Of a DNA stretch of 64,000 nt, positions 51,202 through 60,146 are shown piece after piece. The translations under genes and the position numbers were made by a program. The notes below the pieces were generated by a model. The model saw nothing but the letters and a program-made list of their open reading frames with translations. It was not told the origin of the DNA and ran no database searches. The DNA is from Boseongicola sp. H5. GTDB taxonomy: Bacteria > Pseudomonadota > Alphaproteobacteria > Rhodobacterales > Rhodobacteraceae. The stretch lies in contig JACNMN010000004.1 of assembly GCA_020622165.1 (NCBI GenBank), forward strand, positions 248,001-312,000, in the 5' to 3' direction. Every line of letters starts with the position of its first letter. Position 1 is the stretch's first letter.

Positions 51202-52110
51202 ATGTTCACTGTGGCGGCACTTTATCATTTCACACCGGTCGCGGAGCCCGATGGCTTGCGCGCGCCCCTGCGGCGCATCTGCGAGGCCGGCGGCGTGAAG
51301 GGCTCGCTTCTGCTGGCCCGCGAAGGGATCAACGGCACGATCGCGGGGCCGCATGAGGGCGTGCAGGCGGTGCTGGCCCATATTCGTGGCCTGCCCGGGT
51401 TCGAAACGCTGGAGTGGAAGGAAAGCCCGGCCGCCGAAATGCCCTTCGGGCGGCTGAAGGTGCGCCTGAAACGCGAGATCGTGACGATGGGGCAGCCGGA
51501 TGTGGACCCGACCTGCGCGGTGGGCCGCTATGTGGAGCCCGCCGACTGGAACGCGCTGATCCAGAGCCCGGATGTGGCGGTCATCGACGCACGCAATGCC
51601 TATGAAGTGGCGATCGGGACGTTCGAGGGCGCGGTCGACCCCGAAACCGACAGCTTCCGCGACTTCCCCGCATGGTGGGAAGCCAACGCGGACCGGTTCC
51701 ACAACAAACGCATCGCGATGTTTTGCACAGGCGGTATTCGGTGCGAGAAATCAACTGGTTATCTGATCGGGCAGGGGGTGAAGCAGGTCTTTCACCTGAA
51801 AGGCGGTATCCTGAAGTATCTTGAAGAGGTGCCGCCGGAGCAGAGCCTGTGGCGCGGGGCGTGTTTCGTGTTCGACGAGCGGGTTTCGGTGGGGCACGGG
51901 CTGGCCGAGGGGCCGCATGTGTTGTGCCGCGCGTGCCGGCGGGCGCTGGAGCCGGACGATCTGACGCGCCCGGAGTTCGAGGAGGGCGTTTCCTGCCACC
52001 ATTGTCTGGAGGAGCATTCCGAGGCCGACCGGGCGCGGTTCCGGGAGCGGCAGAAACAGATCGCGCTGGCGAGGGCGCGGGGAGAGCGGCATCTGGGCGC
52101 GGAAAGGTGA
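51202..52110 (+). CDS. trhO: tRNA uridine(34) hydroxylase, rhodanese-type
   Basis: 302 residues. N-terminal acylphosphatase-like domain (GSLLLAREGINGTIAGP), then a rhodanese domain whose active-site loop reads CTGGIRCEKSTGYL, then a Cys-rich tail with two CxxC pairs (CRAC and CHHC). TrhO (YceA) hydroxylates U34 of several tRNAs, leading to cmo5U or mcmo5U. The start at 51202 follows a short spacer. It is divergent from pncA. Confidence 0.92.
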   Translation: MFTVAALYHFTPVAEPDGLRAPLRRICEAGGVKGSLLLAREGINGTIAGPHEGVQAVLAHIRGLPGFETLEWKESPAAEMPFGRLKVRLKREIVTMGQPDVDPTCAVGRYVEPADWNALIQSPDVAVIDARNAYEVAIGTFEGAVDPETDSFRDFPAWWEANADRFHNKRIAMFCTGGIRCEKSTGYLIGQGVKQVFHLKGGILKYLEEVPPEQSLWRGACFVFDERVSVGHGLAEGPHVLCRACRRALEPDDLTRPEFEEGVSCHHCLEEHSEADRARFRERQKQIALARARGERHLGAER

Positions 52111-52183
52111 TCCGTCGCCTTGGGGGGCACCGGAGAAGGTGCGCCCGGCCCGACAACGAACGCAGACGGCGGTGAACCCGTGA

Positions 52184-52217
52184 ACAAGAAACCCCCCGGC
52201 AGTCGCAGCCGGGGGGT
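52184..52217 (-). terminator. Terminator of the peroxiredoxin gene
   Basis: Perfect 10-bp stem ACCCCCCGGC (52191-52200) / GCCGGGGGGT (52208-52217). On the minus strand it is followed by TTTCTTGTT, so it ends the minus-strand transcript. It lies 28 bp after that gene's stop, and it may also end trhO. Confidence 0.8.
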
Positions 52218-52244
52218 ATTGGTCTCCGCCATGCGGACCGGCGG

Positions 52245-52898
52245 TCAGCCGGGGAGTTTCGCCATCCGCAGATAGGGAAGCTTGGTCTCGATCGCGCCGT
52301 ATTTCGCAATCGCATCCTCGTCGGACACGGCCACCGGCACGACCACATCCTGCCCGGGCACCCAGTTTGCGGGCGTCGCCACGTTCTCGCGCGCCGCGGT
52401 CTGCAACCCGTCCAGCGCGCGCAGAACTTCGGCGAAGTTCCGGCCCACATTCATCGGATAGGTCATCGAAAGCTTCATCTGCTTGTCGGGACCGATGATG
52501 AAGACGGAGCGCACCGTCGCGCTGTCGGCGGGGGTGCGCCCATCGGGCAGGTAAGCCTCCGCGGGCAGCATGTCGAAGGCTTTCGACACCTCCAACCCGT
52601 CATCGGCGATGATCGGAAAACCGGCCTTCGCGCCGCCCACGGCCTCGATATCGGTCTTCCATTTCTTGTGATCCTCCACCCCGTCCACGGACACGCCGAT
52701 CACCTTGGTGCCGCGCGCGGCCCATTCATCGGCCAGTTGCGCCACCGCGCCGAACTCGGTCGTGCACACGGGCGTGAAATCCTTCGGGTGGGAAAACAGG
52801 ATGGCCCAGCTGTCGCCGATCCATTCATGCAGGCTGAAACGCCCCTGATCGGTTTCGACCGTCAGATCGGGCACAGTGTCATTGATACGCAAACCCAT
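52245..52898 (-). CDS. 1-Cys peroxiredoxin (Prx6 type)
   Basis: 217 residues. Thioredoxin-fold peroxidase with the peroxidatic cysteine in FSHPKDFTPVCTTEF. The rest of the Prx6 pattern is present: VEDHKKWKTDI, FPIIADDGLEVSKAFDML and RSVFIIGPDKQMKLSMTYPMNVGRNF. It reduces peroxides in the cytoplasm. An AGGGAG site precedes the ATG. A much longer in-frame reading to 55619 is an artefact of high GC content: it passes antisense through the genes at 53-55.5 kb. 52899-53099 upstream shows no gene. Confidence 0.94.
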   Translation of the reverse strand: MGLRINDTVPDLTVETDQGRFSLHEWIGDSWAILFSHPKDFTPVCTTEFGAVAQLADEWAARGTKVIGVSVDGVEDHKKWKTDIEAVGGAKAGFPIIADDGLEVSKAFDMLPAEAYLPDGRTPADSATVRSVFIIGPDKQMKLSMTYPMNVGRNFAEVLRALDGLQTAARENVATPANWVPGQDVVVPVAVSDEDAIAKYGAIETKLPYLRMAKLPG

Positions 52899-53099
52899 AG
52901 CAGGCTCCCTCTTCGTTGCCGTCGTATATCCGCAGATAGGATCGCGCGGAGAAAGATTCACGGGCGCGCGGCGTCGCAGGGGACGATTAAGGCCGGTTTC
53001 CGCCCCTTCCGGGCGTGGCGCGAACGGCTGTTCCCGCCCCCCTTGCGCCGGGCGAACCCCGGTGCTTTGGTGCGCGGCGACAGCGAAGGGAGCCGCACC

Positions 53100-54533
53100 A
53101 TGCCAGTCTCGACACAGTTCTACATCAACGGTCAGTGGGTGGACCCGAGCCAGCCCGACGACCACCCGGTCATCAACCCCTCCAACGAGGAGGTCTGCGC
53201 GACCATCTCGCTCGGCTCGGAGGCCGACACGAATGCCGCGGTCGCCGCCGCGAAGGCCGCGTTCGACGGCTGGGCCGCGACCCCGGTGGCAGACCGCATC
53301 GCCGCGCTGGAGCGCCTGCGCGATGTCTACAAGAAACGCGGCGACGAGATGGCCGACGCGATCAGCACCGAAATGGGCGCCCCCATCGATCTGGCCCGGC
53401 AGCAGCAGGTCGGCGCGGGCATCTGGCATCTTGACGGGACGCTGAACGCGGCCAGATCCTTCGCCTGGGATCATCCGCTTGGCGATCACGCGCCGTCCGA
53501 GCGCATCGTGTACGAGCCGGTCGGTGTCTGCGCGCTGATCACGCCGTGGAACTGGCCGATGAACCAGATCGTGCTGAAATGCGCGCCCGCGCTTGTCACC
53601 GGCAACACCATGGTTCTGAAGCCGTCGGAGATTGCGCCGCTTTCGGGCCTGCTGTTCGCCGAGATGATGGACGAGGCCGATCTGCCCCCCGGTGTCTTCA
53701 ATCTGGTCAATGGCGACGGGCCGGGCGTGGGCAGCACGCTGTCGGCGCATCCGGATGTGGACATGGTGAGCTTCACCGGCTCCACCCGGGCCGGTCGCCT
53801 GATTTCCATCGCCGCGGCGGACACGATCAAGCGCGTCAGTCTGGAGCTTGGCGGCAAGGGCGCGAACATCATCTTCGCCGATGCCGATGAAAAGGCCGTG
53901 AAATCCGGCGTGATCCGGTGTTTCCGCAATACCGGGCAGTCTTGCAACGCCCCCACGCGGATGCTGGTCGAGCGGAGCCGGTATGAGCAAGCCGTGGAGA
54001 TCGCGGAGGCCACCGCGAAGGCCACCACCGTCGGCCCCGCAAGCGAGGAGGGCCGCCATATCGGCCCCGCCGTCAGCGAGACGCAGTTCAACAAGATCCA
54101 GGATCTTATACAAAAAGGGATCGACGAAGGGGCCCGTCTGGTTGCGGGCGGGACCGGGCGGCCCGGAAACCTGAACCGGGGCTATTACGTCCGCCCGACG
54201 GTCTTTGCCGACGTCACCCCGGACATGACCATCTACCGCGAGGAGATTTTCGGGCCCGTTCTGTCGATACTGCCCTTCGAGGACGAGGCCCATGCGGTGC
54301 AGATGGCCAATGACACGCCCTACGGGCTGACGAATTACGTGCAGACCCCGGATCGGGAAAAACTCCGCCGGGTGGCGCGCAAGCTGCGCTCCGGCATGGT
54401 GGAGGGCAACGGCACCGGGTTCGGGCAGGGCTCCCCCTTTGGCGGGTTCAAGCAATCGGGCAACGGCCGGGAAGGCGGTGCCTTCGGCCTGCATGAGTTC
54501 CTTGAGGTCAAGGCGGTCAGCGGCTGGGGCTGA
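53100..54533 (+). CDS. Aldehyde dehydrogenase family protein
   Basis: 477 residues. NAD-binding PWNWPMNQIVLKCAPAL and GSTxxG (FTGSTRAGR), the general-base Glu in VSLELGGKGANII, the nucleophilic Cys in FRNTGQSCNAPTR, and the C-terminal EEIFGPVLSIL. This set is complete for activity. The GQSCNAPTR pattern is like 3-succinoylsemialdehyde-pyridine or aromatic aldehyde dehydrogenases, but the substrate is not certain. An AGGGAG site precedes the ATG. Confidence 0.93.
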   Translation: MPVSTQFYINGQWVDPSQPDDHPVINPSNEEVCATISLGSEADTNAAVAAAKAAFDGWAATPVADRIAALERLRDVYKKRGDEMADAISTEMGAPIDLARQQQVGAGIWHLDGTLNAARSFAWDHPLGDHAPSERIVYEPVGVCALITPWNWPMNQIVLKCAPALVTGNTMVLKPSEIAPLSGLLFAEMMDEADLPPGVFNLVNGDGPGVGSTLSAHPDVDMVSFTGSTRAGRLISIAAADTIKRVSLELGGKGANIIFADADEKAVKSGVIRCFRNTGQSCNAPTRMLVERSRYEQAVEIAEATAKATTVGPASEEGRHIGPAVSETQFNKIQDLIQKGIDEGARLVAGGTGRPGNLNRGYYVRPTVFADVTPDMTIYREEIFGPVLSILPFEDEAHAVQMANDTPYGLTNYVQTPDREKLRRVARKLRSGMVEGNGTGFGQGSPFGGFKQSGNGREGGAFGLHEFLEVKAVSGWG

Positions 54534-54650
54534 GCCGCCGGCGCCGGTCTTTGGTGACATGCGTTTTCTTGTGGCCGCCGCCGGAAAGGCCCCTATGTCG
54601 TGCAGGGAACGCCCGCGCGACCTGCGCGAGATCCGCAGGAGCCGGGAACC

Positions 54651-55412
54651 ATGACCGCAAGACCGACCAGGGTTCTGATCATCGGGAGCGGCCCCGACGC
54701 CACCGAGGCCGCCGGGTGGGCGCGGGGCCCCTTCACCCATATCGTTGCGATCAACAACGCCTGGGCGATCCGCCCGGATTGGGATTTCACGATCCACCCG
54801 GAGGATTTCCCGCCCGAACGCCGCCCCACCGACATGGCACCGGGCCAGCGGATGGTGGACGCGGCGGAGTATGTGCCGGTGCAGAACAGCCTTGGCGGTT
54901 TCGTCTATGCCGGGGGCACCATGGCGTTTACCGCCGGATACTGGGCGCTGGCCACGCTGCGGCCCGAGGTGATGGCCTTTGTCGGCTGCAACATGATCTA
55001 CCCTGCCACCGGCAAGACCCATTTCTATGGCCGGGGCGATGCCGATCCGCTGCGCGAGGATATCACCTTGCAGTCGCTGGAGGCGAAATCGGCGCGGCTT
55101 GCGCTGATCGCCGGGGCGCGCGGTTGCGCCTGCGTGACGCTTTCGAGGGGTGAGAGCCGGCTGCTGTTTCCGCGCGGCACACCCGATACGCTTTCGACGG
55201 TGCCGATGCTCACGCCAGAGCCGGAGAGCATGGCGGCGGCGGAGGCCCGGGAACGGGCGCTGGGCTACATGGTGCCCTCGGGCCGCTACTGGGAGATCGC
55301 GGAGCGGTTCGATGCCGCCGAGCTGCGGGCGCTGGACGATCTGTGGCTTGCCGCCCACGCGCGGGCGATGGCCGGGGCCGAAGGCGACAGCCGGATGCGG
55401 CGGCTGGGCTAG
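54651..55412 (+). CDS. Uncharacterised protein with an N-terminal Rossmann-like GSGP motif
   Basis: 253 residues. The N-terminus (VLIIGSGPDATEAAGW, then IVAINNAWAIRPDWDFTIHPEDFP) is shared with glycosyltransferase-like MAF/DUF115-type and 6-hydroxymethylpterin-pyrophosphokinase-like proteins, which bind nucleotide sugars or phosphates. The middle (MAFVGCNMIYPATGKTHFYG) has no catalytic motif I can name. It is soluble, with no signal peptide. AGGAG precedes the ATG. It stands between an aldehyde dehydrogenase and an enoyl-CoA hydratase gene. Confidence 0.7.
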   Translation: MTARPTRVLIIGSGPDATEAAGWARGPFTHIVAINNAWAIRPDWDFTIHPEDFPPERRPTDMAPGQRMVDAAEYVPVQNSLGGFVYAGGTMAFTAGYWALATLRPEVMAFVGCNMIYPATGKTHFYGRGDADPLREDITLQSLEAKSARLALIAGARGCACVTLSRGESRLLFPRGTPDTLSTVPMLTPEPESMAAAEARERALGYMVPSGRYWEIAERFDAAELRALDDLWLAAHARAMAGAEGDSRMRRLG

Positions 55413-55475
55413 GGAGGATTGCCGCGGCTCGCCGGCTCTGCCACGGTTGCCCCCGAAGTCAGGGGGAGGGTTCGG

Positions 55476-56321
55476 ATGCCGACAGTCCTTTATGAACGGA
55501 CCGGCCGCATTGCGCGGATCACGCTGAACCGGCCGGAGGTGATGAACGCGATCGACGACGACATGCCGGGCGATCTGGCCGCGGCCGTGGCCCGCGCCGA
55601 TGCCGATCCGGATGTGCATGTCATGCTGCTGTCAGGGGCGGGGACAGCGTTTTGCGCGGGCTATGATCTGGCCCATTACGCCGCCGATCCGAACAACAGG
55701 ATCACGCAGGAGATGCCCTGGGATCCGATCCGCGATTATCAGTTCATGTGGGCCAACACGCAGCATTTCATGTCGCTGTTCCGGGCGTTGAAACCGGTGA
55801 TCTGCAAGGTTCACGGCTATGCCGTGGCAGGCGGCTCCGACATCGCGCTTTGTGCCGATCTGACGATCATGGCCGATGACGCGCAGATCGGCTACATGCC
55901 CGCCCGCGTCTGGGGCAGCCCGACCACGGCGATGTGGGGGTTTCGGCTGGGTCCGGAGAAGGCAAAGCGGATGCTGTTCACCGGCGACCGGATCACCGGG
56001 GTGGAGGCGGCGCGGATGGGGCTGGTTCTGAGATCCGTGCCTGCTACCGATCTGGATGCGGAGGTGGAGGCGTTGGCCGACCGGATGTCGCGCGTGCCGA
56101 TCAACCAGCTTGCCATGCACAAGATGGTTCTCAATCAGGGGTTCGAGGCGGCGCTGATCGCGAGCCAGCGCCTTGCCACGGTTTTCGACGGGATCACGCG
56201 CCACTCCCCCGAAGGTCTCGCCTTCAAGGCGCGGGCGGAGCAGGTGGGCTGGAAACAGGCCGTCGAGGAGCGGGACAGCGGCCGTTATGACTGGAGCGCC
56301 GACCGCCCGTTCGACGACTGA
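55476..56321 (+). CDS. Enoyl-CoA hydratase/isomerase family protein
   Basis: 281 residues. Crotonase fold: ITLNRPEVMNAID at the N-terminus, the oxyanion-hole segments SGAGTAFCAGYDL and GYAVAGGSDIALCADLTIMAD, and the downstream helix with the usual EAARMGLV. One or both catalytic glutamates of true hydratases are not evident near GYMPARVWGSPTT, so the reaction could be isomerisation or hydrolysis of an acyl-CoA. GGGAGG lies 7 nt upstream of the ATG. Confidence 0.88.
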   Translation: MPTVLYERTGRIARITLNRPEVMNAIDDDMPGDLAAAVARADADPDVHVMLLSGAGTAFCAGYDLAHYAADPNNRITQEMPWDPIRDYQFMWANTQHFMSLFRALKPVICKVHGYAVAGGSDIALCADLTIMADDAQIGYMPARVWGSPTTAMWGFRLGPEKAKRMLFTGDRITGVEAARMGLVLRSVPATDLDAEVEALADRMSRVPINQLAMHKMVLNQGFEAALIASQRLATVFDGITRHSPEGLAFKARAEQVGWKQAVEERDSGRYDWSADRPFDD

Positions 56322-56378
56322 GGCGCGGAGACCCGCTTGCCCGAGGGCGGGCGCGGGCCGCGATATGATCCGGCGACT

Positions 56379-57029
56379 TCAAAACGGTGCCGTTGCGCGG
56401 AAGCTCATGCCCTTCCCGCCATCGGGATGACGCAGTTTCAGGCTTTCCGCATGCAGCATCAGCCTTGGGAAATCCCGCGCCGGGCCGCTGGCGTAAAACG
56501 GATCGCCGAGGATCGGGTGGCCGATTTCCTTCATGTGAACACGAAGCTGATGCGAGCGCCCGGTCTTGGGGTAAAGCCTTATGCGCGTCGAGGTTTCCTC
56601 ATGCCGCACCACGCGCCAGTCGGTCTGTGCGGGCTTGCCGGTTTCATGGTTCACATGTTGCAGGGGGCGGTTCGGCCAATCCACGATCAGGGGCAGGTCG
56701 ATATGCCCCTCCTTTTCGGCCACATGCCCCCAAACCCTTGCGATATAAACCTTTTTGACATGCCGTTTTTCGAATTGCAGGCCCAGATGCCGCTGCGCAT
56801 GGGGGCTGCGGGCAAAGACCATCACCCCGGATGTGTCCATATCCAGGCGATGCACCAGAAGCGCCTCGGGAAAGGCGGCCTGGATCCGGCTCAGCAGGCA
56901 GTCGGCCAGATGATCGCCCTTGCCCGGAACGCTGAGCAACCCGCTGGGCTTGTCGACCAGGATCAGTTCGTGGTCTTCGTGGAGAATGGTCAGCGGCGTG
57001 TCGGGCGGGCGGTAGTCGAGCGCGATCAT
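56379..57029 (-). CDS. RluA-family pseudouridine synthase
   Basis: 216 residues. The catalytic aspartate lies in VHRLDMDTSGVMVFA, and the upstream ILVDKPSGLLSVPG and downstream KTGRSHQLRVHM are family marks. It lacks the N-terminal S4 domain found in RluC/RluD, so it is closest to RluA (23S U746 / tRNA U32) in length. It heads into the next gene with a 4-bp overlap (57026-57029), so translation is coupled. Confidence 0.92.
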   Translation of the reverse strand: MIALDYRPPDTPLTILHEDHELILVDKPSGLLSVPGKGDHLADCLLSRIQAAFPEALLVHRLDMDTSGVMVFARSPHAQRHLGLQFEKRHVKKVYIARVWGHVAEKEGHIDLPLIVDWPNRPLQHVNHETGKPAQTDWRVVRHEETSTRIRLYPKTGRSHQLRVHMKEIGHPILGDPFYASGPARDFPRLMLHAESLKLRHPDGGKGMSFRATAPF

Positions 57030-57292
57030 GACCCGGAGGCGAAGGCGTTCTGCACCGACATCACGAGCAGGACGAAGGTCAGGAAAAACAGGGTGCGGCG
57101 GCTGGATTTGTCCTCGGGAGACCGCAGCCAGACGCCCAGCTCCTGCAGAAAGACGCGCGGTCCCGAAAGGGCCCGGCCGGTCCGCGTCTCCGCGCGCGCG
57201 CGCAAGGTGAACAGGGTGGAGAACATCATTCCCGCCCAGACCAGAAACACCAGCCCCATCAACACCAAACGAATGATCATGCCCGTGCTCAT
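57026..57292 (-). CDS. Small membrane protein (two hydrophobic segments)
   Basis: 88 residues with two hydrophobic segments: MIIRLVLMGLVFLVWAGMMF near the N-terminus and RTLFFLTFVLLVMSVQNAFA at the C-terminus. A basic linker lies between them. The ATG overlaps the preceding gene's stop by 3-4 bp (ATGA). No family recognised. The short frame between two coupled genes supports its reality. Confidence 0.65.
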   Translation of the reverse strand: MSTGMIIRLVLMGLVFLVWAGMMFSTLFTLRARAETRTGRALSGPRVFLQELGVWLRSPEDKSSRRTLFFLTFVLLVMSVQNAFASGS

Positions 57293-57516
57293 GGATGGTC
57301 TCTCCGCAACAGTTTCAGAATGCACCAGACGGTTGTGCCGCCGAAGAAAAGCCCGCCGAAGATCATGATCTCGAACCAAGCCAGACCGGCGATGCCCCGA
57401 TAGAAGACGGCCACGGCCATGAAGGCCAGCCCGGCCAGTGAAAACACCAGCCGAAACCACAATTCCGCCCTTGGCGGGCCGTATCTGTTCCGACCGTCGG
57501 TCATGTTCCGCCGCAT
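57289..57516 (-). CDS. Small membrane protein
   Basis: 75 residues with two hydrophobic segments (LVFSLAGLAFMAVAVFY; FEIMIFGGLFFGGTTVWCIL). The stop overlaps the next ATG. The start could be at 57516 or at an internal ATG (57504); the ribosome-binding site for the first is very close. No family recognised. Together with the previous gene it may form a small inner-membrane pair encoded before the pseudouridine synthase. Confidence 0.6.
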   Translation of the reverse strand: MRRNMTDGRNRYGPPRAELWFRLVFSLAGLAFMAVAVFYRGIAGLAWFEIMIFGGLFFGGTTVWCILKLLRRDHP

Positions 57517-57573
57517 CCCCCTCCCGCGCAGTCTGTGCGAGGCGGGGTGTGGATGGCAAGGCCCCCGGTCGGA

Positions 57574-58935
57574 CTACTTCTTGCCCGGCGTTCCGTCGAA
57601 TTTCTTCTCCAGCGAGGTCCAGCAGTCGATGTAGTCGTCCTGCAACGGCGCTTCGTTGGCGGCAAAGCCGGTCAGATGCTGGGGAAAGCGGGTTTCGAAC
57701 ATGAAGGACATCGTGTTGTCCAGCTTCTCCGCCTTGAGATCGGCGTTGGAGGCGCCGTCGAACGCGGTCCGGTCGGGCCCGTGGGGCAACATCATGTTGT
57801 GGAGGCTCATGCCACCGGGCACGAAGCCCTGGGGCTTCGCATCGTACTGGCCATAGATGTTGCCCATCAGTTCGGACATGATGTTCTTGTGATACCACGG
57901 CGGGCGGAACGTATCCTCGGCCACCATCCAGCGCTCGCGGAACAGCACGAAGTCGATATTCGCGGTGCCCGGCACGCCCGACGGCGCGGTCAGGACCGTG
58001 AAGATCGACGGATCCGGGTGGTCGAACAGGATCGCGCCCACCGGGCAGTAGGTTTTCAGATCGTACTTCACCGGTGCGTAGTTTCCGTGCCAGGCGACCA
58101 CGTCCAGCGGGCTGTGGCCGATTTCGCATTCATGGAACTGGCCGCACCATTTGACCGTCACCGTGGACGGGACCTCGCGATCCTCGAACGCCGCGACGGG
58201 TGTCTTGAAATCGCGCCGGTTGGCCATGCAGTTGGCCCCGATCGGGCCGCGGCCCGGCAGCTCGAACTTCTGGCCGTAGTTTTCGCAGACGAAGCCGCGG
58301 GCCGGGCCGTCGATCACCTCCACCCGATAGAGCAGCCCGCGCGGGATCACGGCGATTTCCTGCGGCGCGAGGTCGATGATCCCCAGTTCGGTGCAGAACC
58401 GGAGCGTGCCCTCCTGCGGCACGATCAGCAATTCGCTGTCGGCGGAATAGAAATACGCATCCTCCATCGAGGCGGTGACCAGATAGATATGGCTGGCCAT
58501 GCCCACCTGCGTGTTCACATCGCCCGCCGTGGTCATCGTGCGCATGCCGGTCAGCCATGTCAGCGGGGTATCGGTATGCGGCACCGGATCCCACCGGTAC
58601 TGGCCGAGGCTGATCACGTCGGGGTCCACATGCGGTGCCGATTTCCAGTAGGGCAGGTCGATCTTGGTGTAGCGGCTGGAATGCCTGACCGAGGGGCGGA
58701 TGCGATAGCACCAGGTTCGTTCATTCTGGTGTTGCGGCGCGGTGAAGGCGGTGCCGGTCAGTTGCTCACCGTAAAGCCCGTAATTGCATTTCTGCGGGCT
58801 GTTCATCCCTTGCGGCAGGGCGCCGGGCAGCGCCTCGGTCTCGAAATCGTTCCCGAAGCCGGGCATGTAGCCTTCGGTGGTGCCGACGGGCGTGGCGGCC
58901 TGCACCATCCCGCGCGGCGTGGTCTGCGTGTTCAT
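57574..58935 (-). CDS. hmgA: Homogentisate 1,2-dioxygenase
   Basis: 453 residues. Fe(II) dioxygenase that opens the ring of homogentisate in tyrosine/phenylalanine catabolism. Hallmarks: [20 protein letters not shown] at the N-terminus, the metal site [38 protein letters not shown] and FMFETRFP. The ATG at 58935 follows a GGAGG site and begins a natural N-terminus. A near-palindromic site lies just upstream (58980-58995). No maiA or fahA gene is in the window. Confidence 0.97.
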   Translation of the reverse strand: MNTQTTPRGMVQAATPVGTTEGYMPGFGNDFETEALPGALPQGMNSPQKCNYGLYGEQLTGTAFTAPQHQNERTWCYRIRPSVRHSSRYTKIDLPYWKSAPHVDPDVISLGQYRWDPVPHTDTPLTWLTGMRTMTTAGDVNTQVGMASHIYLVTASMEDAYFYSADSELLIVPQEGTLRFCTELGIIDLAPQEIAVIPRGLLYRVEVIDGPARGFVCENYGQKFELPGRGPIGANCMANRRDFKTPVAAFEDREVPSTVTVKWCGQFHECEIGHSPLDVVAWHGNYAPVKYDLKTYCPVGAILFDHPDPSIFTVLTAPSGVPGTANIDFVLFRERWMVAEDTFRPPWYHKNIMSELMGNIYGQYDAKPQGFVPGGMSLHNMMLPHGPDRTAFDGASNADLKAEKLDNTMSFMFETRFPQHLTGFAANEAPLQDDYIDCWTSLEKKFDGTPGKK

Positions 58936-58979
58936 CGATGTCTCCTCCGGTGCCCTGTTCAAGCGTTGGCGGAGAGTAT

Positions 58980-58995
58980 CGTTGCAATTACAACG
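58980..58995. promoter_or_regulatory. Operator-like palindrome upstream of hmgA
   Basis: CGTTG-CAATTA-CAACG (58980-58995), nearly a full palindrome around TTG(T/C)AATTACAA. It sits about 45 bp before the hmgA start, a typical operator position for MarR- or TetR-type repressors of aromatic-degradation genes. It is also about 70-90 bp upstream of the divergent ammonia-lyase gene. Confidence 0.5.
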
Positions 58996-59067
58996 AAGTC
59001 AAGGCGACTTGCATTCTGCCGTCGCCTGGTCAGGCTGTGGCGGGTGCGTTGAGTGAAAGGACAGGGT

Positions 59068-60146
59068 GTGAGATTGCTGCCGAACCCCTATCGCGGGGCC
59101 GCCTTGCCCGAGGCGATTGCCGCCATCTGCGGGCAGGCCCTGTCGGACCCATCCCCGGTGACGGCACTTCTGGACCGCTGCCCGGCCCATGCGCCGACCC
59201 CGCTGCTGGAGGTGCCGGCTCTTGCCGCCACGCTGGGGATCGGCGCGATCCATATCAAGGATGAGCGGGACCGCATGGGACTGGGCAGTTTCAAGGCGCT
59301 TGGCGCGGCCCATGTCATCGCGCGGGACGCGGCCCTGCTTCTGGGGCCTTCGCCCGATGCGCCGGAGAGGACGGCCGCGGCCCTGCGGGGCAGGACCTAT
59401 GTCGCGGCCTCGGCCGGAAATCACGGGCTGTCGGTTGCGGCGGGGGCGCGGGTGTTCGGGGCCCGCGCGGTGATCTATCTGGCCGAGACCGTCCCGGCCG
59501 CCTTTGCAGACCGGTTGAAAGGATACGGCGCGGAGGTGGTTGTCGAAGGGGCGGAGTACGAGGCCAGCATGGCCGCTGCCGCCGCCCGCGCGGAGGCCGA
59601 GGGCTGGACGCTCCTGTCCGATTCGACATGGCCCGGATACGATGGCGGGCAGGCGGTGATGCAGGGCTATCTGGCCATGGCGGCGGAGGTCGCGGCGGGC
59701 CTTGAGACTCCGCCGACGCATCTGTTTCTTCAGGCCGGTGTCGGCGGGCTGGCTGCGGCCTGCGCGGCCCATGCGCGGCGCGTGTGGGGGGACGCTCCGC
59801 GGATCATCGTCGTCGAGCCGACCGCCGCACCCGCGCTTCAGGAGAGCATTCGCGCGGGCGCCCCGGTGGTGGCACACGGTCCGGTGTCGCGCATGGGGCG
59901 GCTGGATTGCAAGGAACCCTCGCTGATGCCCTGAAAACGCTGGCCCGGAACGCGGACGCGTTCCTGACCCTTGACGATGCCGAGGTCGAAACCGCCATCG
60001 AGGCGCTGCCGCCACACGGTCTTGCCACCTCGCCCTCGGGCGGGGCCGGGTTTGCGGGACTTGCCCTGATCGACCGGAAGGCGGCGGGCCTTTCGGCGAC
60101 CTCCCGCGTGGTGATCTATCTCTCCGAAGGGGCCGTCGATGCCTGA
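59068..60146 (+). pseudogene. dpaL: Diaminopropionate ammonia-lyase, interrupted by a frameshift
   Basis: PLP-dependent fold with the Schiff-base lysine in GLGSFKALGAAH, AASAGNHGLSVAAGA, PGYDGGQAVMQGY and LQAGVGGLAAACAAH: the diaminopropionate ammonia-lyase layout. Reading starts at GTG 59068 (AAAGGACAGG upstream) and stays open to a TGA at 59932-59934. The homologous continuation (LKTLARNADAFLTLDDAEVE) is in another frame and runs to 60146. The break lies at about 59,925: CTGATGCCCTGA where CTGATCGCCCTG would keep the frame, so one base appears lost. Either a recent mutation or a sequencing error. Followed with overlap by the M24 peptidase gene. Confidence 0.8.

Noticed and set aside
52899-55619. 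Long upstream extension of the peroxiredoxin frame
   Set aside because: Antisense to the aldehyde dehydrogenase and two further genes. Only 52245-52898 resembles a real protein, and it has its own ribosome-binding site.
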